Counted from the stretch's first letter, positions 51,074 to 60,495 are shown. The stretch is 64,000 nucleotides of DNA from UBA4246 sp045113695 (GCA_045113695.1 JBGUJG010000142.1:3721-67720); one strand, 5' to 3'. The notes: generated by a model from the sequence alone, not told the origin. Made by a program: numbers and translations.

Positions 51074-53110
51074 ATGCCGGAAAAGAAAACCTACTATATC
51101 ACCACCCCGATTTATTATCCCAGCGGGAACATGACCATCGGCCATACCTACACCACCGTGGCGGCCGATACCATGACGCGCTTCAAGAAAATGCAGGGAT
51201 ATGATACGTATTTCCTGACCGGCACCGATGAGCACGGCCAGAAAATCGAGAAAAAGGCCGCGGAAGCCGGCGTGACCCCCATTCAGTATGTGGATAAGAT
51301 CGTGGCGGAAACCAAGGAACTGTGGAAGCTGATGAACATCGATTATGACGATTTCATCCGCACCACGGAAGACCGCCACATGAAGATCGTGCAGAAGATC
51401 TTCCGCCGTTTCTACGAGCAGGGCGATATCTACAAGGCCGAATACGAAGGCATGTACTGCACCCCCTGCGAGAGCTTCTGGACGCCCACCCAGCTGGTGG
51501 ACAAGGACGGGGAGAAGGTCTGCCCGGACTGCGGCCGTCCCTGCCAGCCGATGAAGGAAGAAAGCTATTTCTTCCGCATGAGCAAATACCAGGACTGGAT
51601 GATTCAGTATATCGAGGAGCATCCGGATTTTATCCAGCCGCCGAAGCGGGCCAACGAAATGATCAACAATTTCCTGAAGCCCGGCCTTCAGGACCTGTGC
51701 GTCAGCCGCACCAGCGTCAAATGGGGCGTTCCGGTGGACTTTGATCCGAAGCATACCGTCTATGTGTGGATCGACGCCCTCTCCAACTACATCACCGCCC
51801 TGGGCTACGGCACGGATCATGACGAGCTGTTCCGGAAATACTGGCCGGCGGATGTCCACCTGGTCGGCAAGGAAATCGTGCGCTTCCATACCATCTACTG
51901 GCCCATCATGCTCCATGCCCTGGGCCTGCCCCTGCCCAGGCAGGTGTTCGGCCACGGCTGGCTGCTCTTCGGGGCGGACCGTATGAGCAAGTCGAAGGGC
52001 AACGTGGTCTATCCCGAGCCCATCGTCGCCCGCTACGGGGTGGACGCCCTGCGCTATTACCTGATGAGGGAGATGCCCTTCGGCGCCGACGGCAACTATA
52101 CCAACGAAAGCTTCCTGACCCGCATGAACGCGGACCTGGCCAACGACCTGGGCAACCTGGTTTCCCGCACCGTGGCCATGATCGAAAAATATTTTGACGG
52201 CGTGATTCCTGAGGGTTTTGAAGGCATCGACGAAAAGGAACCCACGGGCGTTTCCCTGCGTCAGCACTGCGTCCGGCTGCCTGCCCTGGTGGACGAGCAG
52301 ATGGATAAACTTCAGTTCAGCCAGGCCCTGACGGAGATCTGGAAGGTCGTCGGCGAGTGCAACAAATACATCGATCTGACCCAGCCCTGGGTGCTGGGCC
52401 GCGACCCGGAGAAAAAGGAAGAGCTGGCGGCTGTGCTGCTGACGCTGGCCGAGTGCGTCCGCTTTGTGGCCGTGCTGATCCAGCCCTTCATGCCCAATAC
52501 CCCTGCCCGGATCTTTGAGCAGCTGGGCGTTGCGGACGAAGGTCTCAGGACCTGGGCGTCCCTGTCCTCCTTCGGCCGGCTGCCGGCGGGCACGAAGGTA
52601 CAGAAGGGAGAAGCCCTCTTCCCCCGCATCGACGTAAAGAAAGAGCTGGAAGCCCTGAGCGGCCAGGCCGGAGCAAAAGCGGCTCAGCCCAAAGCGGCGG
52701 AAAAGGCGGAAAAAAAGGCTGAAAAAGCCGAAAAGCCCAGGGCGGAGAAAAAGCCCGCCGAAATCCCGGAAGGCTGCGTGACGATCGACGCGTTTGAAAA
52801 GCTCTCCTTCCGCACGGCGAAAGTCCTCGCCTGTACGAAGGTCGAAAAGAGCGAGAAGCTCCTCTCCTTCACCCTGGACCTGGGGAACGAGCAGCGCACC
52901 GTCCTGTCCGGCATCGCCAAGGCCTACCCGGATCCCGCCGTCCTGGTCGGGAAGACCCTGGTGCTGTTTGCGAACCTCGCGCCCCGGAAGATCATGGGCA
53001 CCCTGTCCCAGGGCATGCTTCTTTCCGCCCTGGACGAACAGACCGGCGCGCTCCGCCTTCTGACCGTGGACGACGCCGGCAGCATCGCGCCCGGGAGCGA
53101 GATCGGCTGA
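51074..53110 (+). CDS. metG: Methionyl-tRNA synthetase
   Basis: A 678-residue class I synthetase with the C-terminal tRNA-binding (EMAP/Trbp111) domain. Motifs: PSGNMTIGHTYT (HIGH region), zinc knuckle C129/C132 and C150/C153, RMSKSKGNV (KMSKS, about 303-311), then an alanine/lysine-rich linker (about 535-565) and the OB-fold domain VTIDAFEKLSFRTAKVLA. ATG at 51074 is 11 nt from GGAAAGGA; an ATG at 51067 is out of frame. A lipoprotein gene follows 2 nt after the stop. Confidence 0.96.
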   Translation: MPEKKTYYITTPIYYPSGNMTIGHTYTTVAADTMTRFKKMQGYDTYFLTGTDEHGQKIEKKAAEAGVTPIQYVDKIVAETKELWKLMNIDYDDFIRTTEDRHMKIVQKIFRRFYEQGDIYKAEYEGMYCTPCESFWTPTQLVDKDGEKVCPDCGRPCQPMKEESYFFRMSKYQDWMIQYIEEHPDFIQPPKRANEMINNFLKPGLQDLCVSRTSVKWGVPVDFDPKHTVYVWIDALSNYITALGYGTDHDELFRKYWPADVHLVGKEIVRFHTIYWPIMLHALGLPLPRQVFGHGWLLFGADRMSKSKGNVVYPEPIVARYGVDALRYYLMREMPFGADGNYTNESFLTRMNADLANDLGNLVSRTVAMIEKYFDGVIPEGFEGIDEKEPTGVSLRQHCVRLPALVDEQMDKLQFSQALTEIWKVVGECNKYIDLTQPWVLGRDPEKKEELAAVLLTLAECVRFVAVLIQPFMPNTPARIFEQLGVADEGLRTWASLSSFGRLPAGTKVQKGEALFPRIDVKKELEALSGQAGAKAAQPKAAEKAEKKAEKAEKPRAEKKPAEIPEGCVTIDAFEKLSFRTAKVLACTKVEKSEKLLSFTLDLGNEQRTVLSGIAKAYPDPAVLVGKTLVLFANLAPRKIMGTLSQGMLLSALDEQTGALRLLTVDDAGSIAPGSEIG

Positions 53111-53112
53111 CA

Positions 53113-54033
53113 ATGAAAAAACGATTGCTTCTCTTCCTGCTCTGCACCGTTTCCCTGTTTCTCCTGTGCGCCTGCGGAAACGGGGGAGACCGGAAGCCTC
53201 AGGAAACGCTGGAGCCTGCCTGGACGGTGAACCCGTCCCTGAAAGGCGGGGCTTCGAAAACGGTGGAGAAGGTGCTGTCTTCTTCGGCCGGCGCGGATGC
53301 CCTGAGCCTGAAGGTGAAAAATGCCCTGGGACAGGTGACTTCCCTGAATGTGCCCGGGCAGATTACCCGCTCCGTCGCCCAGGCCGCCTCCGAAGAAAGC
53401 GGGCTCAAGGCCGAAAATGGGTGGTATACCTTCTCCCGCTCAACGGGCGGCAGGTATTCGTTTGACAAGCCGTATGCCGCCGTGATGGCGGAAGGCAGGA
53501 TGGACAGTTATGTGATCTCCGACGAAGGAGAGCTGCGGGAAACGCAGGAGACGGTCTTTTACGACCCGCTTTCCTATGTGATGAGCGGCGAGGGCGGGGG
53601 AGACTTTGCCTACGCCTCCTATTATATGATCCGGGAGGACGGGCTCTGCGCCGAAACGGAAACCGTCTCCCGGCTGAACAACGACGTTTCCGGCTGGTCC
53701 CACGACGTCTATCTGATGGAAAACGGAAGGCTCTGGTTCGCCGATGCCCAGCTGATCCCCAAAGTGAACCAGGGAGATGAAAATGTGACGTCCTCCTGGT
53801 CCTGGCGGATCTGCGTCGGCTCTGTATCCGCCGGGGAGGCGTCCGTCCGGGAATTTGATCTGGAAACGGCGGAGCTTTCCCTGCCCGATGCGTTCCCGGA
53901 CCTGCGCGGCGCCGGCGCTTCGGCCGTCTCGGCCCTGCTCAGCCGGCCCGGCCCGGTGACCGACCTGATCGTCCGGGACGGCAGGGTCACGCTGACCGAC
54001 GAAAACGGCACCCGCTCTGCGTCCCTCCGCTGA
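53113..54033 (+). CDS. Putative lipoprotein of unknown function
   Basis: A 306-residue exported protein that I do not recognise. The N-terminus MKKRLLLFLLCTVSLFLL is a signal peptide followed by a lipobox-like LCAC-GNGG, so it is probably lipid-anchored at C20. The rest is soluble and beta-rich, with repeated short hydrophobic strands and no obvious enzyme motif. It begins 2 nt after metG without its own good ribosome site, so its translation is probably coupled. Confidence 0.7.
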   Translation: MKKRLLLFLLCTVSLFLLCACGNGGDRKPQETLEPAWTVNPSLKGGASKTVEKVLSSSAGADALSLKVKNALGQVTSLNVPGQITRSVAQAASEESGLKAENGWYTFSRSTGGRYSFDKPYAAVMAEGRMDSYVISDEGELRETQETVFYDPLSYVMSGEGGGDFAYASYYMIREDGLCAETETVSRLNNDVSGWSHDVYLMENGRLWFADAQLIPKVNQGDENVTSSWSWRICVGSVSAGEASVREFDLETAELSLPDAFPDLRGAGASAVSALLSRPGPVTDLIVRDGRVTLTDENGTRSASLR

Positions 54034-54340
54034 CCCCCTGCAGATCTTTCCCAAAGAGTTCCGCCAGACGGACGGATTTGAGCGTTCAGCGAAGAACATG
54101 GACCAGAGCACGGCGCTGCTGCCGGATCAGGCGGCAGAATCCAGATAAAAAGACCCGCATGTTTTACAGCTCCGGCTGCAGGCATGCGGGTCTGTTCATC
54201 TTTATGCTCTGGAAATACAGAACAGCGGCGCCGGCTGATGAAGGTGCCTGACGCCGCTGAACAAATGATGATGGGAAAAGTATTTCCGCTGCGGATGCCG
54301 GTTGAACCCATTGCCCGGGTCATCCGGCCGCTTGCCCGCG
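54034..54340. other. Gene-free region between convergent genes
   Basis: This 307-nt stretch holds the terminator at 54147-54193 and a second hairpin, CAGCGGCG/CGCCGCTG (54223-54230 with 54252-54259). I see no credible reading frame in it. Confidence 0.6.
54147..54193. terminator. Bidirectional terminator between the lipoprotein and DUF362 genes
   Basis: AGACCCGCATG (54151-54161) pairs perfectly with CATGCGGGTCT (54183-54193). On the minus strand it is followed by five U; on the plus strand by a looser U-rich tract. Confidence 0.85.
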
Positions 54341-55222
54341 TCAGATCTCCACGATCTCGTATTCCCGGCTGCCCAGCCCGTGTTTTGCGGCGGTCTCCAC
54401 GGTGTGGATGCCGTGGCGGGAGTTCATCCGTTCGATCAGGGCCTTCTTGCCGCAGTCGTGCGCGTTGATGACGGCGTCATAGCAGGCCTGGTCCAGGGCA
54501 ACCGGGTCTGTGGAGGCGAAAATGCCCAGATCGCCCATTTCCGGCTCATGGGGATTGCCGTCGCAGTCGCAGTCCACGGACAGGCGGTTGGCTACGCTGA
54601 TGTACAGCATGTTTTTCGTGCCCATATAGCGGATCACGGCCTGGCAGGCGTCCGCCATCGACTCCAGGAAATCGTCCTGCGGGGCGGGGGGAGCCCAGCA
54701 CGCAGACGGGTCGGTCGTCCGGCCGGCGCTGTGGATGTAGGCTTTGCCGTGGGTGGAGCCGATGCCGATGGAGATGTTCTTGAGCGCGCCGCCGAAGCCG
54801 CCCATGACATGGCCCTTGAAGTGGGACAGGATCAGCACGCTGTCATAGTTGTTCAGATGTTCGCCGACGATGTCCTTGTCCAGATGACAGCCGCTGACCA
54901 CCGGGATTTCGATCTCGCCGAACTCGTCCATGATGTCCACCGGGGCGATCTTTTTGAAGCCGCGTTCCTCAATGGCCTCCCAGTGCTTCCGGACATCCTG
55001 CCGGGAACCGCCGTAGGCGGTGCAGCATTCGATGATCGTGCCGTTCAGCATCTGTACCAGCGGGCCGATCAGTTCAGGACGCAGATAATTGCTTTTCGCG
55101 CTTTCTCCTGTGGAAATCTTGACGCCGATTTTCCCGTGCAGGGGCCTGTTCAGCGCCTTATACATGCCGATCAGTTTTTCCGGGGTGATCTCCCTGGTGA
55201 AAAATACCTTGCTCGCAGCCAT
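54341..55222 (-). CDS. DUF362-domain protein without ferredoxin cysteines
   Basis: A 293-residue protein of the DUF362 type. VKISTGESAKSNYLRPELI near the N-terminus, LSHFKGHVMGGFGGALKNIS in the middle and STDPVALDQACYDAV near the end are family markers. Many DUF362 proteins carry a C-terminal 2x[4Fe-4S] ferredoxin domain; here there are only scattered cysteines and no CxxCxxC clusters, so this is the short form. Function unknown. The ATG at 55222 has GGAGAGG upstream. It follows the VanZ gene by 50 nt. Confidence 0.82.
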   Translation of the reverse strand: MAASKVFFTREITPEKLIGMYKALNRPLHGKIGVKISTGESAKSNYLRPELIGPLVQMLNGTIIECCTAYGGSRQDVRKHWEAIEERGFKKIAPVDIMDEFGEIEIPVVSGCHLDKDIVGEHLNNYDSVLILSHFKGHVMGGFGGALKNISIGIGSTHGKAYIHSAGRTTDPSACWAPPAPQDDFLESMADACQAVIRYMGTKNMLYISVANRLSVDCDCDGNPHEPEMGDLGIFASTDPVALDQACYDAVINAHDCGKKALIERMNSRHGIHTVETAAKHGLGSREYEIVEI

Positions 55223-55272
55223 ATGAAATCCTCTCCTTTCACAGGTATCATAAGATGAACCGCCGCAGCCTG

Positions 55273-55785
55273 TCAAGCGGATTTTGTGTTCTCTTTCGGT
55301 CTCTTCCGCAGTTTTTCCGTGATGACGGCCGCGGCCGCCGCGGCCAGGAAGACGCCGAACAGGGCGCCGGCGCTGTCGATGCAGATGTCCCGCAGCTGGC
55401 CGCTCCGGCCGGACACAAAGGTCTGATGCCACTCGTCCAGCGCGGCGTACAGGGTCGCCGCCAGCCAGGCAGCCGCGCCGGGCCGCCTGAGCGGGAAGGT
55501 CCACAGAAACTGACGGAGCGCGGCGCCGAGCAGGGCGTATTCCGAAAAGTGCGCCGTCTTGCGTACCAGCAGGTGCAGCAGGGCGAAGGCGCCTGCCCGC
55601 TGGCCCTGGCTCAGGGCGTCATACTCCGGGTAAATCAGCCTCATCAGCCATTCCGTCAGTTTGGCGGAAAGGGAGGAGGATTCTTCCCCGTTTCCGGCCG
55701 AGAAGCCGAAGATCATGAGCATCAGCGCCAGGATGATCACGCCGTTCAGGATCCGGCCTTTTGTCCACTGGTGATCTTTATTCAT
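55273..55785 (-). CDS. VanZ-family membrane protein
   Basis: A 170-residue membrane protein with about four helices. LLVRKTAHFSEYALLGAALR, with the conserved K/H/E, and YAALDEWHQTFVSGRSGQLRD, with DE..Q, are the VanZ family signature. VanZ of Enterococcus gives low teicoplanin resistance; most relatives are uncharacterised and no van genes are near. The ATG at 55785 overlaps the GH2 stop (ATGAATAA), indicating coupling. Confidence 0.88.
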   Translation of the reverse strand: MNKDHQWTKGRILNGVIILALMLMIFGFSAGNGEESSSLSAKLTEWLMRLIYPEYDALSQGQRAGAFALLHLLVRKTAHFSEYALLGAALRQFLWTFPLRRPGAAAWLAATLYAALDEWHQTFVSGRSGQLRDICIDSAGALFGVFLAAAAAAVITEKLRKRPKENTKSA

Positions 55786-58444
55786 GCCAGGCATCCTCCT
55801 GTGCGGCGGCAAGAGCCGTTTTTGCCAGGGAAGCGGCCAGCCATCCGGCGGCAGGCTCTCTGGCGATTTCCCAGAGCCGGATCGTGCAGAAGACGGCTTT
55901 TCCTTCCTGCCAGATCAGGCCCAGGCGCTGCATCCGCGCCCAATGGTCGATCATCTCGGCCGCAGGTTCCGTGCCCGTACCGACCGGCTCGCAGTGGGCG
56001 TGCCGCAGGAGCGGATACCACGGCGGGGTCGTATATCCGTCCGCCGGGAAACCGGCAAGCAGCGGACTGTCCGGACGGATCAGCAGACCCATGGTCCCCG
56101 TGGCGACGGGCTTTCCCATGCTCTCGGAAATGCTTCTGAACATCGGGTAGCACCAGAAATCCCCGCAGTATTCGGCGGGAAGCTTTCCTTCGGCGTCCGG
56201 GACGCAGACGGCCGGACCGTCCGACGCGGTTTCCCCCCGGACAAACGGCACGAAGCCTGCCGGAATACGGATCCCTTTTTCGGTTATTTCGGCCGGCGCC
56301 GGGGGAAACACCCACAGCGGATAGGCGTTTTCCGCCCCGTCCGGAAGACGGAAGCACGCAGTCAGTTTCTGAGGCAATGCGGCGTCCGGGGCGGTGAAGG
56401 AAGCGGGCGCCGTTTCCCGGATCCTGCCGTCCCCCCTGCCGGCCGCCAGTGAAAAGCTTTCAAGTACCCTCCCGTCCCGGATCAGCTCGCACAGCACCGG
56501 GCCGGGGACTTTTTCTGCCCGGGTGTCCGAGATGACGGCGCGGAAGGGGATCTGCTCTCCGGCGGAAAAAACAAACCGGGGGAAGCGCGCGAGCACGGTT
56601 TCAGGCCCGCAGAAGCGCCGCCAGTCTTCCGGGCGGATCAGCCCCTTGTCCCGCATCAGCCCGTCCAGCATGCCCACCAGGGCGGTGCCCTGGCCCATAT
56701 AGTCGATCAGGTCCAGCAGCTGAAAGCCGCTCAGCTCCCGGCTGCGCAGGGCCGCTTCGATTTCCATGCGGTAACAGTCCGCCGCCAGCAGGCCGGAGGC
56801 CCGGCGGTACTGTCCGGCCAGGGAGAGGAGCCCTTTTTCCTTCATCCGGTCCCGGATGATCTCCAGGTTCCGGGGCGCCAGAACGCCCGTATAAGCCGGA
56901 ATTTCCGAAAAATCCGGGTAGACCTCGTACTGGCCGACCTCGTGGGTAATGACCGGAATATCCGGCACATAGCCCGCTTTGGCGGCGCCTTCCACCTGCG
57001 CGACTTCCGTGCCCCGCTGCACCTGCACAGGCCCGCTGCCGCCGGATGTGTTTTCCTGAACACGCAGCACGGCGCCGTCATAGTCCCAGTCACTGCCGGG
57101 CATGTCTGTCTGGATCCTGCCCAGGGGGGCGTCGCACGTTGCGTAGGAGCCTCGCAGCAGCCTGTCCCTGCCCAGCCGGACGCCGACGAAGAGATCTTCC
57201 TCCGCCTGCCTCTCCACGGCGAACTGGAAATTGTTCGCCCCGGCGGAATACAGCCTGCCGGGATCCTCCGCCCGGAACACGCGGATCATTTCGTCCAGCC
57301 GTTCCCGGCTGCCCCACAGCTCGTTGCCCAGGCTCAGCCAGACGAAGGAGGGATGGGCGCCGAAGGCCTCCAGAATGCGCAGCCCCTCCGCCTGCAGCCA
57401 GGAAAATTCCTTCCCGCCGTCTTTTTCCTCCCCCCGGGCCGGCACTGTGCCCCAGAAGGGGAGCTCCGGACACAGGTACATGCCCAGCTCGTCCGCCGCT
57501 TCAAAAGCAGCTTCCGGGGGGCAGCAGGTATGGCAGCGGATGTGATTGAGGCCGTATTCCCTGGCTTTTTCGAGGGATTTCCGCCAGGATGCCCTGTCCC
57601 ACGGGGCGCAGCCGGTCAGCGGGTACTGGAGGCCCTCATGCCTGCCCCGCAGGAATACCGCCCGTCCGTTGACCAGCAGCTTCCGCCTGTCCGCGGCCAG
57701 GGTGCGGATGCCGGTCCGGAAGGTCAGCTCATCCTCCCCGCAGCTGATCCGGACATTCATCAGACGGGGATGTTCCTCATCCCACAGGGGAATGCCGTCC
57801 GGCAGCGGGAGGCGGAAAGCGACCCGGTTCCCTTCCGGATGACCTTCTGCCGGGGGAATCCAGTCCGGCAGTTCAGCGAAGAAGGGCCTGTCCGTCTTTC
57901 CGTACACCCGGCAGGAGACCGTCAGCATCCCGTCCCTGACAAGGGTCCGGGGCATCAGCAGTACCGTCCGCCCGGCAGTCAGGCTGATTTCCCCGGTGAT
58001 CCCGTTCCAGTTGGTCTGGGTGTCCGGGGAGGTCATGTGGCCGCCCGCCGTCGGATAGCCCGTGTTGTCCACGGAAACGGCGAGGGTATGCAGCCCGTCC
58101 GAAAGAGCGGGCAGGATGAAATGATGCGGCGTGCAGAGGCTGTCTCCGGAGCCGACCGGTCTGCCGTCCAGAAAGACGCGCGTCAGCCGTGTCCTTTCCA
58201 GGGTCAGCACGGCGGTTTTGCCCGCCAGGCCGGAGACGCTGAATGTCCTTTCCGTCCAGAGCCGTCCGGCAAAGGGGCAGCGTTCGGTCAGGGTTCCTTC
58301 GCAGCGCTCCGGGTTTTCTTCTCCCAGGCGGTTCATGGCCGTTGTCCCGGGCAGAATCATCCGTTCCGTATAATGTTCGGGCGGCAGTTCTCCCGGGGCT
58401 GTGATACTGGCCCGCCACTGTCCTGCCAGACTGATTTTCTCCAT
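55778..58444 (-). CDS. Glycoside hydrolase family 2 enzyme
   Basis: An 888-residue cytosolic (no signal peptide) GH2-type enzyme. N-terminal jelly-roll sugar-binding domain (about 1-160), immunoglobulin-like domain (about 165-250), TIM barrel (about 250-600) with acid/base E375 (LSLGNELWG) and probable nucleophile E502 (VITHEVGQYEVYPDF), then beta-sandwich C-terminal domains. The THEVGQYxVYPDF motif marks a GH2 subgroup distinct from LacZ; the glycoside specificity is not evident. The ATG at 58444 has AAAGGAAG upstream. First gene of the GH2-VanZ-DUF362 operon. Confidence 0.88.
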   Translation of the reverse strand: MEKISLAGQWRASITAPGELPPEHYTERMILPGTTAMNRLGEENPERCEGTLTERCPFAGRLWTERTFSVSGLAGKTAVLTLERTRLTRVFLDGRPVGSGDSLCTPHHFILPALSDGLHTLAVSVDNTGYPTAGGHMTSPDTQTNWNGITGEISLTAGRTVLLMPRTLVRDGMLTVSCRVYGKTDRPFFAELPDWIPPAEGHPEGNRVAFRLPLPDGIPLWDEEHPRLMNVRISCGEDELTFRTGIRTLAADRRKLLVNGRAVFLRGRHEGLQYPLTGCAPWDRASWRKSLEKAREYGLNHIRCHTCCPPEAAFEAADELGMYLCPELPFWGTVPARGEEKDGGKEFSWLQAEGLRILEAFGAHPSFVWLSLGNELWGSRERLDEMIRVFRAEDPGRLYSAGANNFQFAVERQAEEDLFVGVRLGRDRLLRGSYATCDAPLGRIQTDMPGSDWDYDGAVLRVQENTSGGSGPVQVQRGTEVAQVEGAAKAGYVPDIPVITHEVGQYEVYPDFSEIPAYTGVLAPRNLEIIRDRMKEKGLLSLAGQYRRASGLLAADCYRMEIEAALRSRELSGFQLLDLIDYMGQGTALVGMLDGLMRDKGLIRPEDWRRFCGPETVLARFPRFVFSAGEQIPFRAVISDTRAEKVPGPVLCELIRDGRVLESFSLAAGRGDGRIRETAPASFTAPDAALPQKLTACFRLPDGAENAYPLWVFPPAPAEITEKGIRIPAGFVPFVRGETASDGPAVCVPDAEGKLPAEYCGDFWCYPMFRSISESMGKPVATGTMGLLIRPDSPLLAGFPADGYTTPPWYPLLRHAHCEPVGTGTEPAAEMIDHWARMQRLGLIWQEGKAVFCTIRLWEIAREPAAGWLAASLAKTALAAAQEDAWHE

Positions 58445-58470
58445 ACGGCGCTTCCTTTCGTGTTTTACCG

Positions 58471-58499
58471 ATTGTACCAATGATCTGCCCGGACTGCAA
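58471..58499 (-). promoter_or_regulatory. Promoter of the GH2 operon
   Basis: TTGCAG (58494-58499) and TACAAT (58471-58476) on the minus strand, 17-nt spacing. Just upstream, the direct repeats AAGACGT (58498-58504) and AGACGTTTT (58508-58516) lie between this promoter and the divergent mscS promoter and could be a regulator site. Confidence 0.7.
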
Positions 58500-58540
58500 G
58501 ACGTAAAAGACGTTTTATGCAGACAATACGCATTTTCGGC

Positions 58541-58569
58541 TTGCTTTTGCCCATTTCCTGTCATATACT
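58541..58569 (+). promoter_or_regulatory. Promoter of mscS
   Basis: TTGCTT (58541-58546) and TATACT (58564-58569) with 17-nt spacing, about 90 nt before the start codon. Confidence 0.7.
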
Positions 58570-58663
58570 GTTTTTGACACGGACCGGCGGGACGGATGCG
58601 GATGATCCGCACAGACCGTTCGCCGGAAAACAGCCAGAAAGCATACTGACCGGAGGAAAACAT

Positions 58664-59494
58664 ATGGATGCGACAAAACTTGTTTCACCGGAAGAAGCCC
58701 AGAAAGTCGTCGGCATCCTGCAGACTGCCGGCACACAGAAGCTGATCACCGCGGCGGGCCTGCTGGTGGTGCTGCTGGTGGCTTCCCATTTTATCGTGAA
58801 GCTCTTTAAGCGCTTTCTGAACAATTCCAAACTGGTCAACAAATCCCTGCATACGCTTCTGACTTATGTCCTGCGCTATACGCTGATCCTGCTCAGCCTG
58901 ATGGTGGCAGCCAACAGCGTCGGGGTGCCGATCACGACCTTTGTGGCCCTGTTTTCCATCCTGGGCGTGGCGCTCAGCCTGGCTCTGCAGGGTGTCCTGT
59001 CCAACATCGCTGGCTGTCTGATCCTCGTGACCGGCCGGCAGTTCGAGGTCGGCGACTTTATCCAGACCCCGACGGGCTCCGGCACGGTCAAGGATATCGG
59101 CCTGCTGTACACAGAGCTTGGCGCCCCGGACGGCACCACGGTTTATCTGCCCAACAGCAGCCTGTACACCGCCCCGCTGACCAACGTCACCTCCAGCGGG
59201 AAGCGCCGCATCGCCCAGGTCTATACCGCGGCCTACCGGCACGCGCCGGATGATGTCCGGGAGGCGCTGCGGGAAGCCCTTTCCAAGCTCCCTACCGTGC
59301 TGCCGGACCCCGCCCCGAATATCGTGGTGGACGGCTACGCCCGCACCTATGTCAATTACAAGGTGTTCTGCTGGACGGCCACGGGGGACTACTGGCCTAC
59401 CCTGCAGAAGCTGAACGAGCTGGTTTACCAGTCTTTCGCCGCGCACGGGATCGAATGGGCTGATCCGAATATCCAGGTGGTCACGACGGACTGA
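58664..59494 (+). CDS. Small-conductance mechanosensitive channel (MscS family)
   Basis: A 276-residue tension-gated channel that releases solutes on osmotic downshock. Three N-terminal helices (about 25-50, 65-90, 95-125), with TM3 carrying the Gly/Ala pattern VALSLALQGVLSNIAGCLIL, then the beta domain opening GRQFEVGDFIQTP and a C-terminal alpha/beta domain. It lacks the large periplasmic region of KefA types. The ATG at 58664 has GGAGG 7 nt upstream. Confidence 0.93.
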   Translation: MDATKLVSPEEAQKVVGILQTAGTQKLITAAGLLVVLLVASHFIVKLFKRFLNNSKLVNKSLHTLLTYVLRYTLILLSLMVAANSVGVPITTFVALFSILGVALSLALQGVLSNIAGCLILVTGRQFEVGDFIQTPTGSGTVKDIGLLYTELGAPDGTTVYLPNSSLYTAPLTNVTSSGKRRIAQVYTAAYRHAPDDVREALREALSKLPTVLPDPAPNIVVDGYARTYVNYKVFCWTATGDYWPTLQKLNELVYQSFAAHGIEWADPNIQVVTTD

Positions 59495-59504
59495 CCCCGG
59501 CTTT

Positions 59505-59540
59505 AAAAAACCCGCCGCCGGAACGAGCCGGAGGCGGGTT
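59505..59540 (-). terminator. Terminator of rplS
   Basis: AACCCGCC..GGCGGGTT stem (59509-59516 with 59533-59540) with an inner GCCGG/CCGGA pairing, followed by U-run on the minus strand (59505-59510). It also closes mscS from the other side. Confidence 0.85.
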
Positions 59541-59558
59541 GCACGGAAGCGGCTGCCG

Positions 59559-59909
59559 TTACCGGCGGTCGGCTTCCTTGATTTTGGCTGCCTTGCCCTG
59601 CAGGCTGCGCAGGTAATACAGCTTGGCGCGGCGGACTTTGCCGCGGCGGATCACGTCGATATGATCGACGCGGGGGGAATGCAGCGGGAACGTGCGTTCC
59701 ACGCCGATGCCGTAAGAAACACGGCGGACCGTAAAGGTCTCCCGGCTGGAGCCGTTGCGCTTGGCGATGACCACACCCTCGAACGTCTGAAGACGTTCGC
59801 GGCTGCCTTCCACAACCTTGACGAACACGCGCAGCGTGTCGCCGACGCGGAAAGAAGGCAGATCGGTACGGAGCTGCTGCCTTTCGATCGAACGGATAAT
59901 TTCACTCAT
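59559..59909 (-). CDS. rplS: 50S ribosomal protein L19
   Basis: A 116-residue L19 located at the subunit interface. Markers: DLPSFRVGDTLRVFVKVVEG, RLQTFEGVVIAKRNG, ETFTVRRVSYGIGVERTFP and the C-terminal RRAKLYYLRSLQGKAAKIKE. The ATG at 59909 has GGAGG 9 nt upstream. It is alone here, without rimM/trmD. Confidence 0.97.
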   Translation of the reverse strand: MSEIIRSIERQQLRTDLPSFRVGDTLRVFVKVVEGSRERLQTFEGVVIAKRNGSSRETFTVRRVSYGIGVERTFPLHSPRVDHIDVIRRGKVRRAKLYYLRSLQGKAAKIKEADRR

Positions 59910-60073
59910 TTCTGGTTTCCTCCTTCCCTCATAGACGTTCATACGGACCAGACGGGATCGTCTGTTGTGTGTCCGCAGCGGACCGTCCGTTTCACACAAA
60001 GAAGATTATATCACAGTTCCTTACCGTCCTGCAAGTCTTTTTTTCGCCTTTTCGAAAAAGTTCGAAAATCTTC

Positions 60074-60102
60074 TTGACAACCAAAGGAAAACGTGCTACT
60101 AT
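60074..60102 (+). promoter_or_regulatory. Promoter of the tRNA-Thr gene
   Basis: TTGACA (60074-60079) and TACTAT (60097-60102) with 17-nt spacing, 12 nt before the mature tRNA. Confidence 0.8.
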
Positions 60103-60114
60103 AACACCGTTGTC

Positions 60115-60190
<76 letters not shown>

Positions 60191-60198
60191 GACAAAAT

Positions 60199-60240
60199 CC
60201 CCTGATTCCGCAAAGGAATCAGGGGGTTTCTTCTTTTTTC
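60199..60240 (+). terminator. Terminator of tRNA-Thr
   Basis: CCCCTGATTCC (60199-60209) pairs with GGAATCAGGGG (60215-60225), followed by a U-rich tract to 60240. Confidence 0.92.
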
Positions 60241-60307
60241 TCTGCTTTCTTTTTTCTGAGCTGCCGGACAGAAACCCACTACAAAACCGACACGGAGCAA
60301 AGAACTG

Positions 60308-60373
60308 TTATGTTTCGCCTCCCTGATCCGCCGTAATGATCCAGTTTTTCACCGGTCTGTTGATGATGTCCAA
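60308..60373 (-). CDS. Possible 21-residue small ORF
   Basis: A TTG at 60373 lies 9 nt after a perfect AAAGGAGG (60383-60390) on the minus strand and opens a short frame, (M)DIINRPVKNWIITADQGGE-T, ending at 60308. The strong ribosome site is the only support. The flanking gap 60241-60461 otherwise holds nothing I can name. Confidence 0.3.
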   Translation of the reverse strand: MDIINRPVKNWIITADQGGET

Positions 60374-60461
60374 TTTTCTTATCCTCCTTTGGTCCGGCTG
60401 AGGAGTCATGTTCATCACCCGCTTATCCGGATGACTGCAGTGTAACCAATAACAAAAAACA

Positions 60462-60495
60462 GAGCGGCCGTTTGCCAGATGACAAATGACCGCTC
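60462..60495 (-). terminator. Terminator downstream of the LRR gene region
   Basis: GAGCGG (60462-60467) and CCGCTC (60490-60495), with inner CGTTTG/CAAATG pairing; on the minus strand it is followed by six U (60454-60459). Confidence 0.75.
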
